A stretch of DNA of 64,000 nucleotides. Origin: Telopea speciosissima. Taxonomy: Eukaryota > Streptophyta > Magnoliopsida > Proteales > Proteaceae. Below the pieces are notes generated by a model that did no database searches, had not been told where the DNA came from, and worked only from the letters and a program-made list of their open reading frames with translations. Within the stretch, counting starts at the first letter, position 1. Each line of letters begins with the position of its first letter. The DNA is taken from positions 62,001 through 126,000 of the forward strand of contig NW_025317377.1 in NCBI RefSeq assembly GCF_018873765.1, given 5' to 3'. This document shows, one piece after another, positions 34,151-47,688 of this stretch. Made by a program: the position numbers and the translations under genes.

Positions 34151-37100
34151 TTTTTTTTAAGCATCTGTTCTCTATGCTGCAGCACAGCCTGCATGACCAC
34201 CCTACACCCCCCCTGTTTCATATATAATATATATTCATTTCAGATCATAAAAATACACATTAATCCACAAAGCAGTAATTTTACTAATGCCCAACATCCA
34301 CTAATATGAAATACCAAACATTAAAAAAGTATTAATTCAATCTCCACTTAACAAGAAAAAATGATAAAACCCTCTTGGTTCACAACCACCAACAAAAAAT
34401 AACTGTATTTAGTCCATTCTAATTATCAACTACAAATAACAAAAGGGAAAAATAAAAAGAAAGGTTCCCATTGATCGACTCCAGGTCAAAAACCTCAAAC
34501 AATATATCTTTCAATTCTTAGTGCATTAACATAATATGACTTCACATACTCCTGGACGATATTAAGACCCTCAAATTCTTCCCTATAGTCCCGCACATCA
34601 GAGGAAGATGGGAAACCATAAGAGAAAGAAATCGATTTATGCTAAACTAGAAAATGGATTAACATGAACTTCATTGTAGTTTTTACTCACCTTTACAACG
34701 ACACAACAGGAGCAACCAACCACCTCTCGACCTTGCCCATCGAGTCAATCTTACGCAACGGCATAAGAAAAAGAGAAACACAAAAGAAACAATCTGTTAG
34801 TGAAAGGTGATGTTACAATGGCATTCAATGCATTTTAAAAACTAGTTAGAGCCACAATCAAGGTCACTCAACTACTTTGAAGATGGGGGAGAAAAAGGAC
34901 AAGCAGAAAAGGGCATAAAAATCCTCACTTTAAGGGAATAGAGTTCTAGTAGTTCTTAACTTCTGTTTTAGGATATGATTATGAGTCTTTTTTTTTTTTT
35001 CTTCTTTATATAAAATTGTAACCCATTGAACATACTTGAGTTGAATGGATTGAATCAATTGTTTGTTTAGTATCTGTGGTGCATGTCCCTGCTCAACTCA
35101 GGTATGAGCTATTCATCACAGGTGTGAACCTGCTGTTCTTCTCCATTCTAATTTCTTCTGTCCTCCTTCTTGCCTTCTTCTCGTACTTCTTCCTCTTTAC
35201 TTCTTGGCTTATCTGATTCCAAACCAAGCACATACCCTGTTTTTCTGTCAATTTTCAACCTGCATCATTTGACAATATCTTATTCATATTAGTTTGGTCT
35301 CTTCTTAGATTTGGTGTTTATGTTGCTAATCTCTCTTGAATCCTAACAATAGTCTAATATTTTTTATCCTTATCAAGATATATGAATTACAAGCAACCAG
35401 CCTACGATACCTCCTCTAGCCTTATTAAGATATTATTTTCTGGCCTGGAAATCATAAGTAGACCCAAGCAATTCTATTGCTGAAGTTACAGTCCAGCTTA
35501 ATTAGAGTTTCCTAAGTTCAGACATCTTTTAGAACCCCTGTTTATTTACGTCTCTTCTTCCCCTCTCTAATTTCTAAAATCAGTAAATTATTCCCTCATG
35601 AATACAATCATTGGGTAGTGTTTAGTAAAAACAGAAAAACCATTTTTTAAAAAACTGCATTAAATTTTTTGAATCTGTTTAGTTTCTCAGTTTTCTTCAA
35701 ATCCTTCAATCAGATCCTGGTCCTACGTGTGGTCCTATCTTCTTTTTTTGATAACAGCTGGTTGTCTTTAAACTGAATATAAATAGTAGCTTGTCAAGAT
35801 GTACAATAAGGAAAGCAGAAACTGCAGACATTTCCAAAACCCCGTTGCACAGCATAGGAAACTTAAGAAGTGTAGAAAGAGGTAACCATATAGTCTGAGT
35901 TGTATAAGTGTCGAATGATACCAAATTCTGAATTTCTAGTAACTACCACTTTATGGAATAGAATATGTCGAATCCAGGAGTTTTAGAACAGACTACATAC
36001 CCAGTACCCTGACTGCTGCCTTCTTCAGCATAAGGTTGAGATTTTGACTCTTAAAGCTCTCACCTACTACTTATGGGAATCAAGAGTGGTTATGAAAGAG
36101 ACATGATGGCTTATAAAGAAAAGCAAAAAAAGGCAGCCCATCTTCAGCTACTAACAAGCAACCAAGAATGGCCCTTGAGAATATCAAGGTAAAAAAGTTC
36201 AGAAGGGGAAGGACGGAAACATATTGAACTATGATAGGAAAAAGCTAATAAACAAAATGAGCAGAAAGCACAGATTTAAAGAATCTATATCTAGAGAACC
36301 AATTAACAAGAACTTGATACTTCCAATTTTTGCCATCTTGGAGAGTCTCATATCATTCATGCTCTGCGTTTTGGAGAGACTTAGAATGGATAAGGACAGA
36401 AAAATAGATTGCCTACCATGGCAGGTGAATTATCATCATAATATAGTGAAGGGTTCAATGTCATCAAATCAAAATGAAAAAGGATTTTAAAGTCATAACC
36501 CCTATAAGCAATCAGATTAAAAAGAAAACATTTTAATCTGATGGTGGATTGTTGTCATTCAACCCATATTGTTTCCATAACCAAGGAATCTCTTGGCAAT
36601 AAATAGCAATTGTATTAGCAATCATCCCCTAGTAAGCTCCAGAGGAAGGGCTTTTTGAAACAACTCATTAACCAATTCACTCACAATCAACATTCTAGAT
36701 TGCTTTTTATTAGTCTCTGCTACAAGATACTCTTCATGAGATCAAGGAGTCCAATAGCTGACAAATACTGTTTCATCCTCCAATGAAACTACGGTTTCTG
36801 GTACATAGGAAATGAAGAGAATATAATATGATTCATGAACTGAGAGCAATTTCTTCTTGAGGAAGAATCTAATTAACATCACTTGGATGCTCACCTCTTT
36901 CCCATACATACTGCTGATCTTAAATTTAACGGTCAGTTTTTTATGTTGATATGGCCAGATCTGAATCTAGAGCTAATGGTTCAGAATTTAAGCAATAATT
37001 GTCTGATATAAATAATTCTTACAACAAGAAATCAGACATAAAAAAACTAAGTATTTGAAATTGATGGATTAAGTTGATTGGAGAGAGTTGATGGGTGAAG

Positions 37101-38964
37101 TTGATTGGAGAGAGAGAGAGAGAGATAAGTCTTTCCTGAAATAGGATTTGAGCTTTAAACCAATGGATAGGATGGAGAAGAAAAGAAGATTAGTTTAAAG
37201 AGAAATAGTAGGAGCAAAGAAGGGGAAAAGAGTAATAGCTGTAGGAGGGGAATAGAGAAGTTAATGAGAGGGAGATACCAACTTAGAGCAAAAAGGATGA
37301 AGAGAGCTATTGTGGTTGAGAGAGAAATATCTTAACCAAGCCAATTCATTCCACTCATACCCCTTATCACTCTCTTACTCCAAGGCCGTGTTTGGTTACA
37401 CTCACTGAAAGTAATTTTATTGTTTTCTTGCTCACAAAAGCAGATTGTGAGCAGAATTGCATTTGGCAAGCTGGTCTGTTTTTCTACTCGGAGAGAGTAG
37501 TTCTGGGTCAAAAACTACTCAGTGAGCACATTTGGCAGGGCAAAAATTTATTGCTTTTACTGTTTATGAACACTTCCGTCAAAAGAAAAAACAGGACTTT
37601 ATCCGGTCCCCACTCCCGACTCCCTCGCCCTCGATTCTGTCGCAACACCACCATCTCCTACAATGGTGCTTTCACCATATAACTAAAACACAGCCGAACA
37701 TATCTGAACAAAGTAGAAGTCTGAAACCAGCGATGGAAGGAGCTAGCAGCAGAGAGTCAACTCAGAAGCAACGAGAAGGAGAGCAGCAGTGATCAAACAA
37801 ACAGAGAAGAATGCCAGAACGATGATGGGGTTCTGATCCTAAAAAGAACATTTAGATAAAAAATGAAGCTAGACATTCAGATCTGAAACGCAATAGAACA
37901 CTCAAGAAAGCAGGAACGAAGCAAAGCCCCATTACTGAGAGAAATATGCAGGGAAGAAGAAGGAACCAGTTCCAAAACGAAGTAGAACACTCAAATCTGA
38001 AACGAAACTGGAAACACAGCAGGAATGATTAAGTTCATAAAAGAAGAACCAGGGAATCAAGAAAGAAAACATTTAAAAATAAAAATAATGTTACAGAAAT
38101 ATATAAAACTCTCTTCAAGTGAATGAATAGGATTAAAGCATGGAACCAAAAAATAAGACCAAATAAATCTGCTTAAATCTCAATAAACGAATACAGAAAT
38201 AATTTTCTCAGAAACTGAATGGAAGAAAATAAAGCAACCCGGGATTTCTGTTTATTGCCTTTATCCCTAAATTGTTAGTTCCTATATTCCATTTAGACTC
38301 CATTTGTTCCAAGTAAAAACCCCGGAAAAGAAAAATTTTGAGGTTAAATTTGTTTGAAACATATAATGCCAGAAACAATGCAGCCATGGTCTTGAAGACA
38401 CCACTTCCTTCCATTGATTTCACATTTTGTTGGCAGTACACTGCCTATTCATTAGTTCTGTTGCAGCAGTACTACTTATTCTAAATTTATTTTCTGCTAT
38501 CTAGTTACTATTTTCCAGTCTCACTAACTAATTTGTCCTTCATTGTTACTAAAATTGTCCTATGTTCTAATATTGATCCTTACTTTCTATTTTCTACAAG
38601 GTTTCTAAATTTGTTTTTCAAAAAGTCTCTATTTTCTAGGCAGTGCTACAACTTCAGATCCAACCATTGGATTGGAACCATATTTTGACGGTTTATTTCC
38701 CTATTCCATATTGTCCTCCAACCTAGATTACAACCCCATCAGATTCCTCAGTTTCAAGTTATTTCAGATCTCTCTATTCTGGTTCCTAAGGATTTGTCCT
38801 GCAATCTTTACTTGTGATATATTTTTAGTCTCAACCTAACATAGAATTGATGGATGTAAAAAAGAGGGCCTGAAAGTTTACCTGTACAGATAGACTGTCA
38901 AAATCTAAACCAGCTTATGCAACGGCCTCAATTATCAGCTGTTCAAATTAATATGTTATCAAGA
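34151..38964. other. Non-coding CACTA interior downstream of tnpA
   Basis: About 4.8 kb, A/T-rich. I see only short spurious frames on both strands, a GA run near 37105-37124 and a GGCCGTGTTTGGTTAC phrase at 37383 of a kind often found at small hAT or Harbinger MITE ends. No partner end was identified. Confidence 0.5.
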
Positions 38965-40838
38965 TTAATCTATATAATACTTAAGATAAACAAACCAATA
39001 AAATTTAATAATTTGTAACTTACATAAGTTAACTGAACACTGTGAACTACCTCTACCCAAGAGCCCTTGGGTGATAATTTCTATTTGGCGCTTCATTGCA
39101 TCCATTTCTGTCAACCTTTCTTTCAAAGTATCCATTTCTACCAACTTTTCTTTCAAAGTGCCCATTTCTGTCAATTCTTCTCTCATAGTTCTAAGCTCTT
39201 CCCTCAATTCTCGTACTTCTCTTTGCGATTCTTCTTGCTGTCGTCTTGCCTCAATATTTCTAGGTGTGGTGCCAAAAGTAGTCGGCTTTACACCAAAGCC
39301 TTGACCAAACACTCGGCCACTTGAATCTGGGCCGACCACTGCCACAAACGCTTTGTCTTGGACAGGTTTCATTTCTCTCATTTCTGGGGGTTGTTCCTCC
39401 AATTTCTCATCAATCTTGTTCTACAAACCAATGTAAAATAGGTTGACATCAGAATAGAAAAGAACATACATTCCATACTTAGTACTCATTCCTCTCCCTC
39501 TTTCTCTATTTCTCCTTCTCTTTTTATTAAATAATCATAAAAATTTCATTGATCTCGAAGACATACAAATATGAGACAAGAAAGAACTCCGAAAGGAAGA
39601 ACCAATAGAGAGAGGGAGGAAAAAAACATGCACAAAAAAGGAACATATATGACTCACTCGGAAAAATCTCAAGCATCACAAATTGAGAAGAGAAAAAGGA
39701 AAAAAATAGGGTCCTAAAATCTGATAATGAATTGCTTTCAAAAATACAAACAAGTGAATGAAAGGGGTTGAGATTACTATCAAACAAATGACCTTGGAAT
39801 ACTTACTATGATTTCTCTCGCAACCTCGATCTATGATGCTGCCATCTCTCCTTGTATGAGTTCTCTTAAATAATTGTACTCGGAAGGTCCTCGCCATCCG
39901 GGTCTTCAACCTCATGTCTTCACCACATGTGCAAAGCTCCTCTGCCATTGTATGAGACATAGTTTGTTTCGATCTACTCTCTTTATTCTTTTTAGATTTA
40001 TCCTATCATACATAAAACCCATAAGCAAAATATGTATCATAATTATTTCAATCAAATGAAATTATGTTAATACATTGATTAAAAAAATCATATTACCTGC
40101 CATTGTGAAGATGTCCACCTCCCAAGGAGGTACTCCCACTGAGTTTGTGGAATTTCTACAGGATTCATAGGGCGAGGGGCAATCAATAGATTAGGATATT
40201 TTTCCTCTGTCATTTTTTTCAGTTCTCCCTTGTAATCCCGCCATGAGTGGCCAATTCTCATTAACACAACATGTTGGGCTGAGTCCGACACATTATACTT
40301 TTCCTATTAAACATATTGAATTAGTAGATAGAAGTATAAACTCATCAACAATAACAACATATATATCTATGCATTCTTAGTTCCTTTATACATACATATA
40401 AGATGTGATATCACCATACCTTAATCCTATCCCATGTATCTTCTTTGTAATGCTTCGGAATCAATCTCCAATCATGATAATCTAACGGTAGTAGTGTTGG
40501 GGTCCTAGCAAGAGTACCACAGAATGTGGCAAATTCAGCTCCGTAATCACCAACTATAACATCAAAATCATTTATCCGCATATCTTTTTTATCAGTACTT
40601 GGCCTATTATAGACATGGAAGGCTCTTGTATGGCCTCTCTTACGCCCTACAATAAAAAAAATATGACATTATTAGTAAGCAAAATGGTATTCATTTAGTA
40701 ATTAGCATAATTATTATATTTTTAAAATTAGAAACTGAAAGTTATACTTCTAGATAACGATGACGAACTATGGCCCTCAGAATTAATACTAGGGCCCTCA
40801 GAGCTAGTATTAGGGCCCCCCGGAACTCTGGTGCTCAT
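38965..40838 (-). pseudogene. tnpA-like gene (Ptta/En/Spm transposase family), five exons, one 2-bp lesion
   Basis: Exon 1 (40838-40748) starts MSTRVPGGPNTSSEG. Exon 2 (40646-40420) gives GHTRAFHVYNRP...LPLDYHDWRLIPKHYKEDTW. Exon 3 (40303-40097) gives VVLMRIGHSWRDYKGELK and PQTQWEYLLGRWTS. These match the plant Ptta/En/Spm transposase domain, thought to bind subterminal repeats. Exon 4 (about 40004-39793 or 39807) gives MSHTMAEELCTCGEDMR and THTRRDGSIIDRGCER. Exon 5 (39420-38965) is Glu/Met-rich coiled coil with repeats (LKEKLVEMDTLKERLTEMD). Junctions 1-2 and 2-3 join in frame at GT/AG sites. An extra AT at 39961-39962 shifts frame in exon 4, and the exon 4 donor is ambiguous. Confidence 0.75.
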
Positions 40839-41005
40839 TCATCTCCTAAACCTGCATTGGAACAAGATCACAATCACAGTAAGTATATCAGATATATCAA
40901 TTATGAACTTACATAAATAAATAAAAGTTTAGCACAATAAACACCTTGCCTTGAAAAGTCATAATAATAAAAAGATATACAATCCATAAAATAATTATCA
41001 AATTA

Positions 41006-44000
41006 TTATTGGAGAGTTGCATCAACTGTTGTTCCTTCTAAGTCTGTCCTTTCCCAACTAAGATCAACACCACCAATATTTACTCGTCTCAGATCCCTAG
41101 TCTGCATGTTCATATGTTGATAATCTTGAGTAAAGTATTCTTCCACAACAACATTCATATCAAACACATCGCGCACTGATGCACTGAGAGCAATAGCCCA
41201 GCCTTTGTTGAGGGGGTCTGACACATAAAATACTTGCTCTGCTTGGCTAGGAAAGACAAATGGGTCATCAGATAAATGTCGACCGGTATGCATTAAATGA
41301 TTGAAGTTCACCCGTGTAAAGCCAATAGGTTCTTTGAACACTGCCCTATCCCTTGTTTCAACCCAATCACAACGGAATAGCATTACTTTTAGGTCCGCTG
41401 AATATTCCATCTCAACAACTTCCTTCAACACACCATAGTAATGCACATTTCCATCACAAGGTCGAGTATCTCTACGACGAGGGTTGCTTGATGTTATTGA
41501 GGTTACTAAGACACCGCTATTTTGGGTTTGTCGATTAGCTTCACGATCCTTGGTGTGGAAATGTATACCATTCAATATGTACCCCTTATACTTTTTTACT
41601 TCCCGATTGGGACCCTGGGCTAGCCTTTGAATAATGGGAGGTATGATTTCTCCACTTTCGCGTAGCTTGTCCACCTATTTGATTCAACATTAGTTGTTAT
41701 GGAGATAATCAAATGTATGTTTTTTCAATATTAAATAGATTAAATCAAAAAAAATTAATACTGCTTACATGACTTCTAAACCATTCTGTGAATTGCTCTG
41801 CATGCACCTTATCTCTTTGTTCTTGTCGAACCCTATGGCCTAGGTTCTCTTTTAGCTCTTCCAAATGGAGCCTACAATTAGAGAAGTCTTATTAAAGTTG
41901 GAATAAAGACTTGAAGTGAAGTAACATTAATCATGACACTTACTTTCGATATGTATTAATGGGTTCGTAATGCAATAGAACATATCGATGCGCTTGTACA
42001 ATCTCTTTCCACTCTAATCGCACCATCGCAGCACGCCCTAATGGTCTACCTTTGCATGAGAATACCCAATGTTGCTGCTCTACCTGTAGATGTTCGTTAT
42101 CAACATTCCTCTTTGGACGGGTTAATCGGGTCTCGAGTCCTTTGATATGCGGAGCACAAAATTGTAAACATTCATTTGCAATGTATCCCTCTGCAATAGA
42201 CCCTTCTGGGTGCCTTGCATTACGCATGTAATCCTTGAGGGTCTTGTTGAACCTATTGATACGCATAATTAGTACATGGGAACAAAAATGTAAAAGATAA
42301 AACAAACATGTGAACTTGCAGCAAGGATATTAATGACTAACCTTTCAAAAGGATACATCCACCTATAGTGGACGGGTCCACCCAATAATATCTCCCGTGG
42401 TAAATGAACCATTAGATGAACCATAACATCAAAGAATGTAGGAGGAAGATCCTCTCTAGATTGCATAGGGTTTCGAATCACGGCTTCAAGTTGGTTCAAA
42501 TCTTCGATTTTAGCAACTTTCGCACAACACATCGAAAGAAAGCGCACAATGACAACAACACCAACTTAACATTCTTCGTTGGATGTACCCGTATTGATAG
42601 AGGAAGGAGTTGTTGCATTAAAACATGACAATCATGGCTCTTCATTCCAGACATATCCCTTTCAGTAACTTTCACACAACGTGATAGATTTCCAGAATAC
42701 CCATCAGGCACCTTCAAACCATCTAAAGCTTTGCAAAACTGTTCTTTTTCTACCTTAGACATTGTATAGCTTGCTGGAGGTATAATCACTTTAGTGCTCC
42801 CCTCTATCCTCTGCGGATGCAAAGATGGTCTAATGTTCATGTCTTGCAAATCTAGTCGGGCCTCCAACTTATCCTTTGATCTATCTTTTAATTCCAACAG
42901 TGTACCAATGATGTTGTCACACACATTCTTTTCTATATGCATGACATCCAGATTATGACGGAGTAGATTATGCTTCCAATATGGCAACTCAAAGAATACA
43001 CTTCTCTTCTTCCAATTAAAAGGTAGTTCAGTTCGACCTCCAACTCTCTTTCGTTTACCGGTATCATTCTTATCAGATTCCTTACCAAATATAGGAAATT
43101 CTACACCTTCCATTTGAGCTAGCGAAGCAATGCCTGAAAGGGGCTGTGGTGCTACCCCAAACTCAACACAACCATTGAAACCTCTCTTATCCAATCGAAA
43201 TTTATGATTTCCTTCTAGGAATCGATGATGGCCTAGGTAACATTGCTTATGGCTATGTTTCAACCAAGTTGACATGGTCTCTTTGTTGCAACAAGGGCAC
43301 GCCAATGCACCCTTGGTGCTCCAGCCTGAAAGATTGGCATATGCAGGAAAGTCGTTGATTGTCCATAAGAGGCAGGCACGTAAATGGAATGACTCTTTCT
43401 TCAATGAATCATAGGTGTCAACACCATCCCACAATAATTTTAATTCATCAATCAAAGGCTGTAAATAAACATCTATATCATTTCCAGGTGATTTTTACCT
43501 GGAATTAGTAATGTCAACATGAACGATGTTTGTTTCATGCACTTCCATGGTGGCAGATTATATGGCACCACAATAACAGGCCAAATGCTATATGAATTCT
43601 TAATATCATTAAAAGGATTAAATCCATCACTTGAAAGCCCCAACCTAACATTTCAGGGATCCGCACTAAAAGTTGGATGCAGTCTGTCAAAATCCTTCCA
43701 TGCTTCTGCATCTGCAGGATGACGTATTTTTCCATCATCCATACGTCCATCTTTATGCCATCTCATTTCAGATGATGTTACTGATGACTTATATAATCTT
43801 TGAGGCCTTGGTATCAGAGGAAAGTGGCGTAATGTTTTTGCTGGAGCTTTGGATTTGGGTGAATATCTTGATGCCCCACATTTGAGACAAGACTTTTCAT
43901 TAGATGCATCCTTCCAATATAGCATACAATCGTTAGGGCATGCATCGATCTTGTTGTAACTGAGTCCCAAATCTTTAAGCATCTTCTTTGCTTCATATAA

Positions 44001-44609
44001 AGAATTCGGCAAGGTATTATTTTGTGGTAGTGCTTTCTTCAATAAATCCAACAACATAGAGAAGGACTTGTCACTCCAACTGCATAGGCACTTTATGTGA
44101 TATAGTGCAACAGTAAATGACAATTTTGTGAACTCGTTGCATTCTGGATACAATGCCTTCTCTGCTTCTTGCATCAATCTATCCAATTTTTCTGACTCAT
44201 TTCCTATTCCCTCTATGTGTCCACTTGTGCTACTACCACCAGCTCCTTCAAAGGCTTCACCAGGAAACACATCTTGAAGTATGTCATTTATGTTAACAAT
44301 CTCTTCATCTTCTTCATCTTCTTCATCAACCACAATGTTTTCTATTATTGTGGTATTTGAAGGTATAACTTCCCCATGGGAACTCCACACCGTATAGCCA
44401 GCCATAATTCCATCAACTATCAAGTGCTCAAACACTTCATCTCGTGTTCCCAGTCGTCGATTAATGCAAATTATACACGGGCATGAAATCTTCTCCCCTA
44501 TGGGTACTGTGGAAAAAGCAAAGTCCAGGAAACCATTTACACCAGCTTCATATTGATCACCCGCACGGAATATACGATCTCGTGATCTATGAATCCAACT
44601 CCTATCCAT
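41006..44609 (-). pseudogene. tnpD-like transposase gene (TNP2 family), few lesions
   Basis: ATG at 44609 (MDRSWIHRSRDRIF) opens the transposase-associated domain with CPCIICINRR. The TNP2/Transposase_21 catalytic region follows (CPNDCMLYWKD, CLKCGASRY, PLIDELKLLWDGV, CPCCNKETMSTWLKHSHK, HNLDVMHIEKNVCDNIIGTL). After an intron at 42341-42253 comes the DUF4218 region (RFNKTLKDYMRNARHPEGSI), then a short exon near 41870-41768, and the DUF4216 region in the last exon (41680-41006). Lesions seen: CGA-to-TGA stop at 43650-43652, a one-base shift near 43494, and another near 42525. The enzyme would cut and join element ends. The copy appears recently inactivated. Confidence 0.82.
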
Positions 44610-45077
44610 TTGATTGTAGCCTAACCACCTCACAAAACCTATTACAAGAGAATGGTATCATACAAAATGTAAATGAGACCAGATGACCAGATTCTAAAGA
44701 TTTGGAATCTTTAAAAAGTTATCTTTAAGAGAATTAAAGACATTAAGAACGTAAAACAAGTGGACGTTAAGAACGTAAAACAAGTGTAAAAAATAGACAT
44801 AAAATCTTAAATGGTTTCTTTTTGTTTGTTTGTTTGGGATTTTTGGATTTCTGTTCCAATTTTTATCTGTTTGTTTTGGATGGTTTTATGGAACTACAGA
44901 TGGACAAATGACACCCAATGAGAAATAACTGTATGTAAAATATAGCAGCAACATAGCATAGGGGAAGAAATAGTGAATCTCTTTATTTAAGGTTGTGCAC
45001 CCAAAAATTTTCAAAGTTTGAACCAGAGGTTGGATTCTATATTTGTCTTTTGGTGTTTCTTTGTATATAATTGATTT

Positions 45078-45245
45078 AATACAGAATTGTTTCTCTGTAC
45101 TCTATGCTTTAAAACCCAAGATGAATAGAAATCGCAAAGATACATACAAGTGATATTTAGTTCCAACTTCCAATCCCAATCTTGATCTTCTTAGGCCAAG
45201 ATGGGAGAATTAAGGGGCTAGGGGTGCTGGTGTCAAGCTGTAATG
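45078..45245 (+). repeat. 168-bp direct repeat, left copy, bordering the captured gene fragment
   Basis: Runs from AATACAGAATTGTTT to GTCAAGCTGTAATG. The same sequence recurs at 47521-47688, about 95% identical by eye. The SMAX1-LIKE similarity starts where this repeat ends. Confidence 0.9.
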
Positions 45246-46411
45246 CTGCCACCTTATTGAGTCCAAGGTGCAGTCTCTTAAGGAGGGCTTGTCTCAAAGT
45301 CTCATCCACATTCAACTTCTCATCCACTGCAATGCAGAGATCTTGAACTTTGCTTCAATGTGGTTCTCAATACACTTCCAACAACACCTGGTCCTTTCCT
45401 TCATGGCCAACCTTCTCTCTCAAATGCTCTCATTGCAAGATCGAAGAGAGCTCAAGCACACAGGAGGAGGGGTTGCATAGAAAAGCGGCGCAACAACCTC
45501 TCCTTGCCATTAAGGTAGCACTAGAGCAGCTCATTATATCCATTTTAGATGACCCTAGTGTTAGTAGGGTAATGAGAGAAGCTGGATTCTCCAAGTACAA
45601 CCGTGAAGAACAACCTAGAGGACGTTTTGCGTGTTCTGTTTTTCAGTGCTATAGCAGCTCGGTGGGGATTCTCTCTTCTACTTGTTCTCCTCCTATTGAA
45701 ACTCATAGAGAGATTAGCAACCACAGGAGTTTCTAGCAGACCCATTTGTTGAACTGCTATTTTGAGCAAAACCCACTTCTCTTTTCTACTCCAAAGAAGC
45801 CTTTAAGTTCCATCTTCATTGATTCAGCCACTGAAAAGGAGGATTTCAGGTTGGTTTTGGAGGTTCTGATGAGGAAGAAAAGAAGGAATACAGTGAATGT
45901 TGGGGACTCCGTTTCAACTACTAAAGGACTGGTTGCAGAGCTCATGGGGAAAGTGGAAAGAAGCGAGAACCTGACGAATTAAGATTGGCCCACTTTATTA
46001 AATTTCAGTTATCCTCTGTCTCTTTGAGGTTCATGAGGAGAGAGGATATGGAGATGAAGGTTGCAGACTTGAGAAGGAAGGTGGGTTCTCTTGTAACAGG
46101 AGGTGGGAGCAATCATCTATGCTGGAGATCTCAAATGGGTAGTTGAAGGTGGTGTTGGTGAGAAAGAGAGAGGATTCTCAGCGAAGTATGTAGTTATAAT
46201 GCTACCGATCATCCGGTTGCAGAGATAGGAAGGTTGCTCTCGGACTATAGCTGCTCAAACAGTAAGGTATGGTTAATGGCCATTGCAAATTATCAAACTT
46301 ACATGAGGTGCCAGATGAAGCAACCCTCTCTTGAGACTCAATGGAATTTTCAAGCTGTCTCTGTTCCTTCAGGTGGATTGGGTTTGAGCCTCCATGCTTC
46401 CAACTAAGCCA
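45246..46411 (+). pseudogene. Captured fragment of a SMAX1-LIKE (Clp-type) gene inside the CACTA element
   Basis: Translation in shifting frames gives [52 protein letters not shown] and [20 protein letters not shown], the double Clp-N region of SMAX1/D53-type proteins. Then come RRNTVNVGDSVSTTKGLVAE, HFIKFQLSSVSLRFMRRED and [20 protein letters not shown]...[11 protein letters not shown], the first ATPase domain region. The intact family (about 1,000 residues) represses karrikin/strigolactone-pathway targets. Only about the N-terminal 40% is present, with several frameshifts and stops. It lies opposite to the transposase genes. The exact clade is uncertain. Confidence 0.85.
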
Positions 46412-46439
46412 ACCATCAATAGCTTCACTCAAATGCATT

Positions 46440-47520
46440 AAGTTTTAGATTTATAATGAAATCCTTGAATTTTTGCTTGGATTTGTGTTTCTAATATTCA
46501 TTGTTTTGATTTTTTGATTTTTTTTTATTTTTTCCAAATATCTTCTAATTTTACCTTCTCAAAGAGGGTCCACTTATTAAATTCGATCTGGTTTCTTTAT
46601 TTTATCTTTTTATTTATACATTCTATTTGTTCATTTACTTATTGATCTAATTATTTATTTTCAGCTAAACCACAAGTTTATTTACCATTTGAGTTTGCAC
46701 TTTCCCTTGTTTAGAATAGATCTAGAAGAAATTTTCTTTTGATAATCAGCAAATGTCAATAAAATACAGTACCCACAATAAATAGAAAAATAAAAACAGA
46801 GCATTAGTTACTATATATGAAATTCATTTACCATATCTATATTGACTGGAAAATTTAGAGATTCTTCTTTCTTTTTTTTTAAATTCCTTTTTTGCATTAG
46901 ATTTAATCTTTTCTTTTCTTTTTTCATTCTTGTAGTGCCCTTGACTCAAAGGTATCTCTCTCTCCAAACACAACTCTAGTGCCAAAAACAAAAGCTTTCA
47001 CTCCTGAGGAAGAACCAGACAGTCTCACCTGTTGTGCTGATTGTATCTCCAATTTTGAATCAATAAGCAACATAATTACCTTTAAAAAATACTCAAATGA
47101 ATAAACCGCCCAACCTACCCTGGGGTAAGACCAACAACACTAGGTTGAGATTAGGACTTGGATGGCTAGGTCCAACAAGAGCAGCCAATGAAGGATTCTA
47201 GTCGTAGGCCTTCGAACCTTACAAACACCCCCTAGCAAGACAAGAAACACATCAGTTAAAATGTAAAACTACCAATTTTTCTCACAGTTAAGCTCAGGTT
47301 AAAATGTAAAACTACCAATCCTTCCCACAGTTAAGCTTAGCACTTAGGTGATTACCATCCAAAGACTAGTATCTTGACATTAGATTAAGATAGAATTGAA
47401 CCAGAACCAGAACCAGAACCAGGTCATGCAGACATAACTGTCAAATCTGTATAAACTAAAACATACTTATTCAAACAGATCTGTATAAACTACAGCAGAC
47501 TTATTCAATGAATTAGCACA
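46440..47520. other. Non-coding CACTA interior right of the captured fragment
   Basis: T-rich stretch with no recognisable coding. AACCAGAACCAGAACCAG at 47399 is a short 6-bp repeat run. Confidence 0.5.
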
Positions 47521-47688
47521 AATACAGAATTGTTTTTATGTACTCTATGTTTTAAAACCCAAGATGAATAGAAATCGCAAAGATACATACAAGTGATATT
47601 TAGTTCCAACTTCCAATCCCAATCTTGATCTTCTTAGGCCAAGAGGGGAGAATTAAGGGGCTGGGGGTGTTGGTGTCAAGCTGTAATG
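47521..47688 (+). repeat. 168-bp direct repeat, right copy
   Basis: Direct copy of 45078-45245. Sequence after it (TTCATATATGAC) differs from the SMAX1-LIKE start after the left copy. Confidence 0.9.

Noticed and set aside
37383..37700. Possible hAT or Harbinger MITE beginning GGCCGTGTTTGGTTAC
   Set aside because: No matching inverted end or target duplication could be identified nearby.
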